Shown: one piece after another, positions 43,987 to 50,991 of the stretch
How positions within the stretch are numbered: position 1 is the stretch's first letter
How the letters are laid out: each line of letters begins with the position of its first letter
Assembly (NCBI RefSeq): GCF_012272815.1
Contig: NZ_JAAWWL010000003.1
Location: 62,001 to 126,000 of the forward strand
Reading direction: 5' to 3'
Source of the DNA: Croceivirga thetidis
GTDB lineage: Bacteria > Bacteroidota > Bacteroidia > Flavobacteriales > Flavobacteriaceae
DNA length: 64,000 bases
Translations under genes and position numbers: made by a program
The notes under the pieces: generated by a model
What the model was told of the DNA's origin: nothing
What the model saw: only the letters and a program-made list of their open reading frames with translations
Database searches by the model: none

Positions 43987-45012
43987 ATGATTAGACTTTT
44001 CCGTTCACGAATTGCTTGGGCCATCTCATTGATGATTCTGGTATTGTTGCTGGGTGTGGTGGGGTATCGTTTCATTGCCGACTTTTCATGGGTAGAGGCT
44101 TTTTACATGACCATTATTACGGTTACCACAGTTGGCTTTTCTGAGGTTCGACCCTTGGATCAAAATGCACAGGTTTTCACCATATTTTTAATTGTATGTA
44201 GTGTTTTTATCTTTGGTTTTGCCATTTCCGTAGTAACGGAATACCTTTTAAGTAGAAATTCATTACAAACTTTAAAAAAGAAAAGGGTGAAACAAAAAAT
44301 CGCTGCTTTGGAAAAGCATATTATCGTTTGTGGTTATGGCCGCAATGGGAGACAGGCAGCTGAGAAACTGAATGCCTATGATCGCCCCTTTGTTGTAATT
44401 GAAAAGGATAGGGAAATAATAGAGAATCATGAAGACGAAATTTTATTTGTCGAAGGTGATGTTAATGAAGACGAGGTATTGATAGAAGCTGGTATCGAAA
44501 ATGCACAGTACTTAATTGCTGCCTTACCTGACGACGCCCTGAATTTATACGTGGTACTTTCCGCGAGACAATTGAATTCTAAATTGTTTATCATAAGCAG
44601 AGCATCACAAGCTACTTCCGTTAAGAAGCTACAGTTTGCCGGTGCCAATAAAGTAATAATGCCAGATAAAATAGGCGGCGACCATATGGCTGCACTTGTA
44701 GTAATGCCAGATTTGATAACCTTTATTAATCAACTTAGCACTGAAGGCGGGGATACAACAAACTTGGAGGAGGTTGAGATAAAAGATTTCAAAGACCAAA
44801 TCGACTGTCAATCAATTCGTGATTTAGACCTAAGAAGAAAAACGGGTTGCACTATCATTGGTTATGTTAACCCGAACGGCGAATATATCATTAATCCAGA
44901 ACCAGAGTTAAATTTAGAAGCGAGTGGTAAGGTTATCGTTTTGGGTAGGCCGGAACAGATACAGCGTCTCAACCAAATGTTCCGAATTGAGCAACAGTTA
45001 AATGCCGATTAA
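43987..45012 (+). CDS. potassium channel with RCK (TrkA-N/TrkA-C) domains
   Basis: A 341-residue two-helix ion channel. TM1 is about residues 10-27, the pore helix and filter is TVTTVGFSEV (about 46-55; TVGF replaces the usual TVGYG), TM2 is about 63-86, followed by a RCK domain with the nucleotide motif IIVCGYGRNGRQAA (about 112-125) and an RCK_C domain to the end. It conducts K+ and is gated by a nucleotide or ion at the RCK ring. The filter has F instead of Y, as in some prokaryotic channels. It starts 2 bases after the PspC-like gene. Confidence 0.9.
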   Translation: MIRLFRSRIAWAISLMILVLLLGVVGYRFIADFSWVEAFYMTIITVTTVGFSEVRPLDQNAQVFTIFLIVCSVFIFGFAISVVTEYLLSRNSLQTLKKKRVKQKIAALEKHIIVCGYGRNGRQAAEKLNAYDRPFVVIEKDREIIENHEDEILFVEGDVNEDEVLIEAGIENAQYLIAALPDDALNLYVVLSARQLNSKLFIISRASQATSVKKLQFAGANKVIMPDKIGGDHMAALVVMPDLITFINQLSTEGGDTTNLEEVEIKDFKDQIDCQSIRDLDLRRKTGCTIIGYVNPNGEYIINPEPELNLEASGKVIVLGRPEQIQRLNQMFRIEQQLNAD

Positions 45013-45082
45013 ATTTGATAGCCCGATATTTTTTTAGGATATTGTCCGCTAACGATAAATTAACAAACCAAATTAACGAGTT

Positions 45083-46696
45083 ATGAAGTACTGGCGTTTA
45101 GCAGTTTTAAGTTTTTTGTTACCCTTATTTTCTTTTGCTCAAGAGACTGAAGAAGTAGGGTTGGACCAAAAAATTGACCAAGCCTTTCAACCTATATCAG
45201 ACTTTTTTAATAATGTAATCTTTTTTGAAATTGCTGGTACTCCATTTGTATTAATACTGCTTGTTGGTAGTGCATTATTCTTCACCTTATACTTTGGTTT
45301 TCCTAATATAAGACACTTCTGGACTGCCATAAATGTGGTTAGGGGAAAATATGACGATTTGGAATCACCTGAGGGTCATGGCGTTGAAAAAGCTGAAGTA
45401 AATGTAGTTGAAGGGGATTTGCCAGATACAATCCGTGATGAGAGTCAGGAAGGTGAAGTAAGCCATTTTCAAGCTTTGGCCACTGCAGTTTCAGGAACCG
45501 TAGGTAACGGTAATATCGCAGGTGTAGCTTTGGCAATTGCCTTAGGAGGTCCAGGAGCTACTTTTTGGATGATCGTATGTGGTCTTTTGGGTATGTCGAC
45601 AAAATTTGTTGAATGTACGCTAGGAGTTCAATATAGAGATGTTGATGAGAATGGAACGGTCTATGGTGGACCAATGTATTATATAAGTAAAGGTTTAAAA
45701 GATAAAGGATTTAAGGTTCTCGGAAAGATTGCTGCAGCACTGTTTGCTGTTTTTTGCATTGGCGGTTCATTTGGTGGTGGTAATGCTGCACAATCGAACC
45801 AAGCAACAATTGTTGTTAAAGAGCTTTTTGGATGGGAAAGCACCATGGCCGGAACAATTATTGGCTTTGTGTTGGCCGTATTGGTCGCTATAATAATTAT
45901 TGGTGGTATTAAAAGAATTGCTTCGGTCACAGAAAAAGTAGTGCCCTTTATGGCGTTGATGTATATTATTTGTTGCCTGTACATCATTTTTAGCAATTTT
46001 CCATTAATTGATGATGCCATTGGCTTAATAGTTAAAGAGGCCTTTAATCCTACTGCAATAGGGGTGGGTGGTGTTATTGGTGTATTACTTGTCGGATTTA
46101 GAAGGGCTGCTTTTTCGAATGAAGCAGGAGCTGGTTCGGCATCAATCGCGCACTCAGCTGTGAAAACAAAATACTCAGCTTCCGAAGGTTTGGTAGCTTT
46201 ATTGGAGCCCTTTATCGATACCGTGGTAATTTGTACAATGACCGCTTTGGTAATCATTATATTCAATTTCGGTGGATATTTCGAGTATGGTGGTGATGGC
46301 AGTGGAGCTGTTTTGATTGAAGGTATTGCTTACGAAGGGGCTGGAATAACATCTAAGGCCTTTGGAGAATACATACCCTTTTCGAATGTTTTCTTAACGA
46401 TAGCAGTAGTATTATTTGCGGTCTCAACTATGATTTCTTGGTCTTATTATGGTCTTCAATCATGGAAGTATTTATTCGGAAGAGGCAAGAAAACCGATTT
46501 AACCTATAAGTTACTTTTCTGTGTTTTTGTTATAATAGGTGCAGCAGCCAGCATGGATTCCATTTGGGCTTTTTCAGATGCGATGATATTTGCAATGGTA
46601 TTCCCTAATATGGTAGGACTTTACTTTTTGTTCCCAATAGTTAAAGAGCAACTGAAACGCTACTTAGGGGCAATTAAGGCTGGTTCAGAAAAATAG
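45083..46696 (+). CDS. alanine or glycine:cation symporter (AGCS family)
   Basis: A 537-residue transporter. It opens with an apparent cleavable signal peptide (MKYWRLAVLSFLLPLFSFAQ) and about 30 periplasmic residues before the first true helix, which is unusual. The AGCS core is clear: ALATAVSGTVGNGNIAGVAL, GPGATFWMIVCGLLGMSTKF, ECTLGVQYRDVDENGTVYGG, and the signature GFRRAAFSNEAGAGSASIAH. About 11 helices. It imports small amino acids with Na+ or H+. The neighbours give no further clue on the substrate. Confidence 0.93.
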   Translation: MKYWRLAVLSFLLPLFSFAQETEEVGLDQKIDQAFQPISDFFNNVIFFEIAGTPFVLILLVGSALFFTLYFGFPNIRHFWTAINVVRGKYDDLESPEGHGVEKAEVNVVEGDLPDTIRDESQEGEVSHFQALATAVSGTVGNGNIAGVALAIALGGPGATFWMIVCGLLGMSTKFVECTLGVQYRDVDENGTVYGGPMYYISKGLKDKGFKVLGKIAAALFAVFCIGGSFGGGNAAQSNQATIVVKELFGWESTMAGTIIGFVLAVLVAIIIIGGIKRIASVTEKVVPFMALMYIICCLYIIFSNFPLIDDAIGLIVKEAFNPTAIGVGGVIGVLLVGFRRAAFSNEAGAGSASIAHSAVKTKYSASEGLVALLEPFIDTVVICTMTALVIIIFNFGGYFEYGGDGSGAVLIEGIAYEGAGITSKAFGEYIPFSNVFLTIAVVLFAVSTMISWSYYGLQSWKYLFGRGKKTDLTYKLLFCVFVIIGAAASMDSIWAFSDAMIFAMVFPNMVGLYFLFPIVKEQLKRYLGAIKAGSEK

Positions 46697-46712
46697 ATAT
46701 TTTAATTAACTC

Positions 46713-47570
46713 ATGAAACCCCACTTAAAGTTCGACAACCAAGAACGAAGTGGGATTTTCTTTTTGCTTCTTTTAATTATTATGTTAATTGGGGCATACT
46801 TCGGTTTGAAATTTTTTGCGCACAATCGAGAAAGTAGTTTCCGATTTGACGAAAAGACGCAATTGAAAATTGATAGTCTTAAAAGCGCTATTAATGAAAA
46901 GGATTCAACAAGAATTTTTCCTTTTAACCCCAATTACATATCAGATTACAAAGGGTATACCTTAGGCTTGTCCCCAGATGAAATCGACCGGCTCCATAGT
47001 TTTAGAGTACAAAAAAAGTTTGTGAACTCAGCCCAAGAGTTTCAAGAGGTCACAAGGGTTTCTGATTCTCTTTTAGGTACCATTTCGCCATATTTCAAGT
47101 TTCCTGATTGGGTTAATTCCAAGGATGAGAGAACAATAAAAAGGGTGGAAAAAGACTCTGAAATAAGCGTGGGCGTCAGTGATTTAAATTCAGCGACTAT
47201 AAAAGACTTAAAAGAAATTAACGGTATTGGAGATGTCCTTTCAGCACGCATCGTAAAATTTAGAAATCGACTTGGTGGCTTTTTGGTTAACGAACAACTC
47301 TATGATGTTTATGGTTTGGAACGAGGGGTCGAAAATAAGGTTTTAAATAATTATAAAGTCCTTAATCCACCGAAGATTAAAAGAATAAATATCAATACTG
47401 CATCTGTTGAAGAATTATCAAGTTTAGTCTACATTTCACGAGAGCTTGCACAAAATATAGTGAGCTACCGAAATCGTCAGGGAAACTTCACAAATTTGGA
47501 TGATTTGTTGAACATTTCCGGATATCCGCAAAACAAAAATGAGCGAATTAAGTTATATTTGAGTATCTAA
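46713..47570 (+). CDS. helix-hairpin-helix protein (ComEA-like)
   Basis: A 285-residue membrane-anchored protein: one N-terminal helix (about 14-35, FFLLLLIIMLIGAYFGLKFF) then a long linker and HhH motifs. These include LNSATIKDLKEINGIGDVLS (about 155-175) and a second, INTASVEELSSLVYISRELA (about 228-248). ComEA-type HhH domains bind double-stranded DNA, in competence systems at the cell surface. Here it is near no other competence gene, and this subgroup is common in Flavobacteriaceae. DNA binding is inferred from the motif; a role in DNA uptake is only possible. Confidence 0.88.
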   Translation: MKPHLKFDNQERSGIFFLLLLIIMLIGAYFGLKFFAHNRESSFRFDEKTQLKIDSLKSAINEKDSTRIFPFNPNYISDYKGYTLGLSPDEIDRLHSFRVQKKFVNSAQEFQEVTRVSDSLLGTISPYFKFPDWVNSKDERTIKRVEKDSEISVGVSDLNSATIKDLKEINGIGDVLSARIVKFRNRLGGFLVNEQLYDVYGLERGVENKVLNNYKVLNPPKIKRININTASVEELSSLVYISRELAQNIVSYRNRQGNFTNLDDLLNISGYPQNKNERIKLYLSI

Positions 47571-47579
47571 AAAGTTGCG

Positions 47580-48785
47580 ATGAGTAGCAGTTATTTTACT
47601 GAAGAACATCAGTTGTTTCGTGAAAGCCTTAGGGATTTCTTACAAAAAGAAGTAGCCCCAAACGTAGATAAGTGGGAGGAAGAAGGCAAAATAGAATCTG
47701 CCATATGGACGAAGATTGGTGAAATGGGTTATTTTGGTCTTGCTACGCCTGAAGAATATGATGGGTTAGGATTGGATTTATTTTACACAACAATCTTTTT
47801 GGAAGAAATGCAGCGTATCAATTCTGGTGGATTTGCTGCGGCGATGTGGGCACATGCATACTTGGCAATGACTCACCTCAATAAGAATGCAAATCACCAA
47901 CAGAAGCTAAAATACCTTGTGCCAAGCGTTCATGGAAGAAAAATAGGTTGTCTGGGTGTCACAGAACCTTTTGGTGGGAGTGATGTTGCTGGAATGCGCA
48001 CTACGGCAGTAAAAAAAGAGGACGTTTACGTTATCAATGGTTCGAAAACTTTCATCACTAATGGAGTTTACGGTGATTACATAATTTTGGCTGCAAAAAC
48101 AGATGTTTCTGCCGGTAATAAAGGAATTTCATTATTTATAGTTGACCGCGATGCAGAAGGTGTTTCGGCGAATAAACTTAACAAATTGGGGTGGCGAGCT
48201 TCAGATACCGCAGAATTAGCTTTTGACAATGTTCAAGTTCCTGAAGAGAACTTAATCGGTTTAGAAGGTCAAGGCTTCACCTTTATTATGGAAGCATTTG
48301 CCCTTGAACGATTGGTTATGGGAATTAATGCCCATGCAAGAGCGGAATTTGCCTTGGAATATGCACTGCAATACATGGCAGAACGAGAAGCTTTTGGTAA
48401 GTCAATAAATCAATTTCAAGCTTTAAGACATAAATATGTTGAATTATTTGCAGAGGTAGAGGTTTGCAAAGAGTATAATTATGCTGTAGTTGGCAAACTA
48501 GATAGGGGAGAATATGCGGTTAAAGAGGCAACAATATCAAAATTGAAATCTACCAAGGTCGCAGATGAAGTAATTTACGGCTGTTTACAATTTTTGGGAG
48601 GTTATGGTTATATAGAAGACTATCCAATGGCTCGAATGCTTCGAGATAGCAGATTAGGTCCAATTGGTGGTGGAACTTCAGAAATTCTAAAAGAAATAAT
48701 AGCCAAAATTGTTATTGACAAAAAAGAATATCGAGCACCGCTAAAGAATGCCCCAGAAAAAGATTTGAAAATAAGTGTTTCCTAA
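47580..48785 (+). CDS. acyl-CoA dehydrogenase
   Basis: A 401-residue FAD enzyme. The family motifs CLGVTEPFGGSDVAGM and INGSKTFITNGVYGDYIILA bind FAD and substrate; C-terminal QFLGGYGYIEDYPMARMLRD is the second signature. The usual catalytic Glu near GGGTSEI is replaced by glycine; a Glu at 243 in FALERLVMG is in the place used by long-chain and isovaleryl-CoA dehydrogenases, so it is likely the base. Long-chain or branched substrates are therefore plausible. It lies 9 bases after the HhH gene and 74 bases before the rpsU ATG. Confidence 0.93.
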   Translation: MSSSYFTEEHQLFRESLRDFLQKEVAPNVDKWEEEGKIESAIWTKIGEMGYFGLATPEEYDGLGLDLFYTTIFLEEMQRINSGGFAAAMWAHAYLAMTHLNKNANHQQKLKYLVPSVHGRKIGCLGVTEPFGGSDVAGMRTTAVKKEDVYVINGSKTFITNGVYGDYIILAAKTDVSAGNKGISLFIVDRDAEGVSANKLNKLGWRASDTAELAFDNVQVPEENLIGLEGQGFTFIMEAFALERLVMGINAHARAEFALEYALQYMAEREAFGKSINQFQALRHKYVELFAEVEVCKEYNYAVVGKLDRGEYAVKEATISKLKSTKVADEVIYGCLQFLGGYGYIEDYPMARMLRDSRLGPIGGGTSEILKEIIAKIVIDKKEYRAPLKNAPEKDLKISVS

Positions 48786-48799
48786 ATCGGATTCATTTG

Positions 48800-48807
48800 T
48801 ATATTTG
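48800..48807 (+). promoter_or_regulatory. -7 promoter element for rpsU
   Basis: TATATTTG matches the TAnnTTTG consensus, followed at once by CAG and an inverted repeat. Transcription would start about 48812, giving a leader of roughly 48 bases that includes the SD sequence. No clear TTG -33 element at the expected distance. Confidence 0.6.
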
Positions 48808-48811
48808 CAGC

Positions 48812-48827
48812 CCGATTACACAATCGG
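48812..48827 (+). other. 5' leader hairpin of rpsU mRNA
   Basis: CCGATT-ACAC-AATCGG, a 6-bp stem at or near the predicted 5' end of the transcript, followed by A-rich sequence. Not a terminator because no T-run follows on the plus strand. Confidence 0.45.
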
Positions 48828-48840
48828 AAAAAAATTTTAA

Positions 48841-48850
48841 AGAAAGGAGG
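48841..48850 (+). promoter_or_regulatory. extended Shine-Dalgarno sequence of rpsU
   Basis: AGAAAGGAGG, continued by T, complements the 3' tail of 16S rRNA over 10-11 bases, and is 9 bases from the ATG. Most other genes in the window show no SD. In Flavobacteria the rpsU SD is linked to feedback through bS21, which helps hide the anti-SD. Confidence 0.88.
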
Positions 48851-48859
48851 TTGTAGCCA

Positions 48860-49054
48860 ATGTTAATAATACCAGTAAAAGAAGGAGAAAATATCGATAG
48901 GGCACTAAAGCGTTTTAAGCGAAAGTTCGATAGAACAGGAAAAATGCGTGCACTTCGTTCAAGACAACAATTTACTAAGCCTTCTGTGAAAAGAAGGGCA
49001 GAAATTCAAAAGGCCCAATACATTCAGAGGCTTCGTGACAACGAAGAACAATAG
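48860..49054 (+). CDS. rpsU: 30S ribosomal protein bS21
   Basis: A 64-residue basic protein of the 30S platform. MLIIPVKEGENIDRALKRFK and FDRTGKMRALRSRQQFTKPS are typical of S21. In Bacteroidota, bS21 with bS6 and bS18 covers the 3' end of 16S rRNA and hides the anti-SD, which explains the general lack of SD sequences in this phylum. The gene has a strong SD (48841-48850), a -7 promoter box and a leader hairpin of its own. It is followed by a weak hairpin with T-run and then the Xer recombinase. Confidence 0.97.
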   Translation: MLIIPVKEGENIDRALKRFKRKFDRTGKMRALRSRQQFTKPSVKRRAEIQKAQYIQRLRDNEEQ

Positions 49055-49079
49055 GCACAGGTCCTAAAAGAATAGATCT

Positions 49080-49110
49080 CCCGTTTTGATAGCCTCAGGA
49101 CGGGTTTTTT
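49080..49110 (+). terminator. probable intrinsic terminator after rpsU
   Basis: CCCGT (49080-49084) and ACGGG (49100-49104) form a stem around a 15-base loop, followed by six T. Short stem, but well placed 26 bases after the rpsU stop. Confidence 0.55.
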
Positions 49111-49128
49111 ATTTCCATACATTTGGGT

Positions 49129-50019
49129 ATGCATTTAAGTGCTTTCAAAGAATATCTCCTTCAAGAAAAGAACTATTCCCTGCACACCGTTAAGGCGTAT
49201 ACCGAGGATATTGAAGTATTTCAAGCTTTTTGTCAAGAAGAATTGAGGGAGAATGAAATTGAAATTATTGAATATCAATCTATAAGAAGTTGGATTATCA
49301 ACTTATCAAATGCCGGAATTTCAAACCGGAGCATCAACAGAAAGGTTTCTTCACTAAAGGCCTTTTACAATTTTCTTTTAAAAGTTGAAAAAATTAAAAA
49401 TTCTCCTTTGGCCAAACACAAAAGCCTAAGGGTTGATAAAAAAGTTTTGGTTCCGCTCTCAAGGCCAGAAATGGAAAATCTATTAAATAAGATTGATTTT
49501 GAAGATAGCTTTGAAGGAATTAGAAATAAGCTGATTATAGAACTTTTGTATTCCACTGGTATTAGAAGGGCCGAACTTATAGGCTTAAAAATAAATGCCA
49601 TTAGTTTAGAGAGTGGCACTTTAAAGGTTTTGGGCAAGCGTAACAAAGAACGGATAATTCCTATTCTACCACAATTACGAAACTTAATAAGAGTTTACCT
49701 GAACAAAAGAAAAGAACTTGAACATATTGTTGATAATGATTTTCTTTTATTAAAAACATCAGGTCATCAACTTTACGAAACTCTTGTTTATCGTATTATA
49801 AATAAGTATCTTAGTAAGGTTTCCTCAAAGGTTAAGAAGAGTCCGCATGTTCTTCGACATTCATTCGCGACCCACCTTCTTAACAATGGGGCTGATCTTA
49901 ACGCAGTTAAAGAACTTTTAGGGCATTCAAGTTTAGCATCTACGCAGGTTTACACCCATAATAATATTGCTGAGCTGAAAAAAATACATTTAAAGGCCCA
50001 TCCAAGAAATAAGGAGTAA
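49129..50019 (+). CDS. tyrosine recombinase, XerC/XerD type
   Basis: Resolves chromosome dimers at dif. The 296-residue protein has the N-terminal SAM-like DNA-binding domain (about 1-90) and the catalytic domain with Arg in TGIRRAELIGL, His-Leu-Arg-His in HVLRHSFATHLL, His in LLGHSSL and Tyr nucleophile in STQVYTHN. Length and motifs are complete. Its place between rpsU and hpf, conserved in Flavobacteriaceae, marks it as chromosomal rather than a phage integrase. I cannot say whether it is XerC or XerD. ATG at 49129; a TTG two codons earlier is not preferred. Confidence 0.9.
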   Translation: MHLSAFKEYLLQEKNYSLHTVKAYTEDIEVFQAFCQEELRENEIEIIEYQSIRSWIINLSNAGISNRSINRKVSSLKAFYNFLLKVEKIKNSPLAKHKSLRVDKKVLVPLSRPEMENLLNKIDFEDSFEGIRNKLIIELLYSTGIRRAELIGLKINAISLESGTLKVLGKRNKERIIPILPQLRNLIRVYLNKRKELEHIVDNDFLLLKTSGHQLYETLVYRIINKYLSKVSSKVKKSPHVLRHSFATHLLNNGADLNAVKELLGHSSLASTQVYTHNNIAELKKIHLKAHPRNKE

Positions 50020-50071
50020 ATCTCCTTGTATGTTTAACCATCCGCCAAAAGCGGACCTAAAATCTGAATCT

Positions 50072-50374
50072 ATGAAGGTAAATGCGCAATCGGTAAATTT
50101 TGTGGCTGACAGAAAGTTGATGGATTTTATCCAAAACAGAATGGATAAACTAGATTTATTCTATGACAAGGTCATTAGTGCTGACGTTTATTTAAAGGTT
50201 GAAAACACTAGTGAAAAAGAAAACAAAATTGTAGAAATTAAAGTGCATGTACCCAAGGATAGTTTTATTGTAAAAAAGCAATGCAAATCTTTTGAGGAGG
50301 CGGTTGATTCCGCATGTAATTCATTAGAAAGAAAACTGGTCAAAAGAAAGCAAAAACAAAGGGCTTACGTCTAA
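50072..50374 (+). CDS. hpf: ribosome hibernation-promoting factor (HPF/RaiA, short form)
   Basis: A 100-residue protein that binds the 30S decoding centre in stationary phase. It begins MKVNAQSVNFVADRKLMDFI, has a central LFYDKVISADVYLKVEN and C-terminal FEEAVDSACNSLERKLVKRK, the beta-alpha-beta-beta-beta-alpha pattern of short HPF. It lacks the C-terminal dimerisation domain of long HPF. I chose ATG at 50072; the frame from 50030 adds 14 unlike residues. Together with rsfS this window carries two ribosome-silencing genes. A strong hairpin with T-run follows. Confidence 0.9.
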   Translation: MKVNAQSVNFVADRKLMDFIQNRMDKLDLFYDKVISADVYLKVENTSEKENKIVEIKVHVPKDSFIVKKQCKSFEEAVDSACNSLERKLVKRKQKQRAYV

Positions 50375-50395
50375 TCAAAATTTTTTTCTAATTTT

Positions 50396-50425
50396 TTTGA
50401 ATAAACAAATAAAACGCTACATTTG
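50396..50425 (+). promoter_or_regulatory. promoter of the tRNA-tuf operon
   Basis: TTTG (50396-50399), 18 bases, TACATTTG (50418-50425), a good match to the Bacteroidota consensus. It lies 22 bases after the hpf stop and 51 bases before the first tRNA. A strong hairpin starts 3 bases after the -7 element. Confidence 0.75.
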
Positions 50426-50427
50426 CA

Positions 50428-50455
50428 GTCCGTTAGAAATAACGGGCTTTTTTTT
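50428..50455 (+). terminator. GAAA-capped hairpin with T-run, terminator or 5'-end structure
   Basis: Stem GTCCGTTA/TAACGGGC (8 bp, one G-T) capped by GAAA and followed by eight T. By form it is an intrinsic terminator, well placed to end hpf. But it also starts right at the expected start of the tRNA-tuf transcript, so it may instead be a 5'-end hairpin or stop some early transcription. Confidence 0.75.
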
Positions 50456-50475
50456 GTGATAAAATGCTGAGAAAT

Positions 50476-50549
50476 GCCGATATAGCTCAGCTGGCTAGAG
50501 CAGCTGATTTGTAATCAGCAGGTCGTGGGTTCGAGTCCCTCTATCGGCT
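50476..50549 (+). tRNA. tRNA-Thr (TGT)
   Basis: Acceptor stem GCCGATA/TATCGGC, anticodon stem CTGAT/ATCAG with loop TTTGTAA giving anticodon TGT, T-loop TTCGAGT. No encoded CCA. First of four clustered tRNAs before tuf. Confidence 0.97.
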
Positions 50550-50573
50550 CGTAATTTATTGAAAATCAAGGGA

Positions 50574-50656
50574 GGGGAGATACTCAAGCGGCCAACGAGG
50601 ACAGACTGTAAATCTGTTGGTTTTTACCTTCGCAGGTTCGAATCCTGCTCTCCCCA
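50574..50656 (+). tRNA. tRNA-Tyr (GTA)
   Basis: Acceptor stem GGGGAGA/TCTCCCC, anticodon stem ACAGA/TCTGT with loop CTGTAAA giving anticodon GTA, long class II variable arm, T-loop TTCGAAT. No encoded CCA. Confidence 0.97.
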
Positions 50657-50726
50657 CTTAATTTTCACAAAAAACAGTAATTCGACGTAATACATCGAAT
50701 TTTTTGAAATATTGACTAATAATAAT

Positions 50727-50799
50727 GCGGGAGTAGCTCAGTTGGTAGAGCGTCAGCCTTCCAAGCTGAATGTCGCCGGTTCGAACCCGGTCTCCCGCT
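50727..50799 (+). tRNA. tRNA-Gly (TCC)
   Basis: Acceptor stem GCGGGAG/CTCCCGC, anticodon stem TCAGC/GCTGA with loop CTTCCAA giving anticodon TCC, T-loop TTCGAAC. No encoded CCA. Confidence 0.97.
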
Positions 50800-50869
50800 C
50801 AAAAGAGTGACAAAGTTGTGAATGCAACTAATCTCTTCCTTTAATAAGGATGTAGATTGAACACTTTAC

Positions 50870-50941
50870 GCCGACGTAGCTCAGGGGTAGAGCGTTTCCT
50901 TGGTAAGGAAGAGGTCACGGGTTCAATTCCCGTCGTTGGCT
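50870..50941 (+). tRNA. tRNA-Thr (GGT)
   Basis: Acceptor stem GCCGACG/CGTTGGC, anticodon loop TTGGTAA giving anticodon GGT, T-loop TTCAATT. No encoded CCA. Followed 50 bases later by tuf. Confidence 0.97.
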
Positions 50942-50991
50942 CGATAGATTAAGACACTAATATTAAATACTAAGATTAAAATCATTTTAAA

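Noticed and set aside
45679-46266. A 195-codon frame on the minus strand inside the AGCS gene
   Set aside because: Antisense shadow of a clear transporter gene.
49129-50019. Tyrosine recombinase as a sign of a phage or integrative element
   Set aside because: It lies in the conserved rpsU-hpf-tRNA-tuf block, has full Xer features, and no other mobile genes or attachment-site duplications are near.
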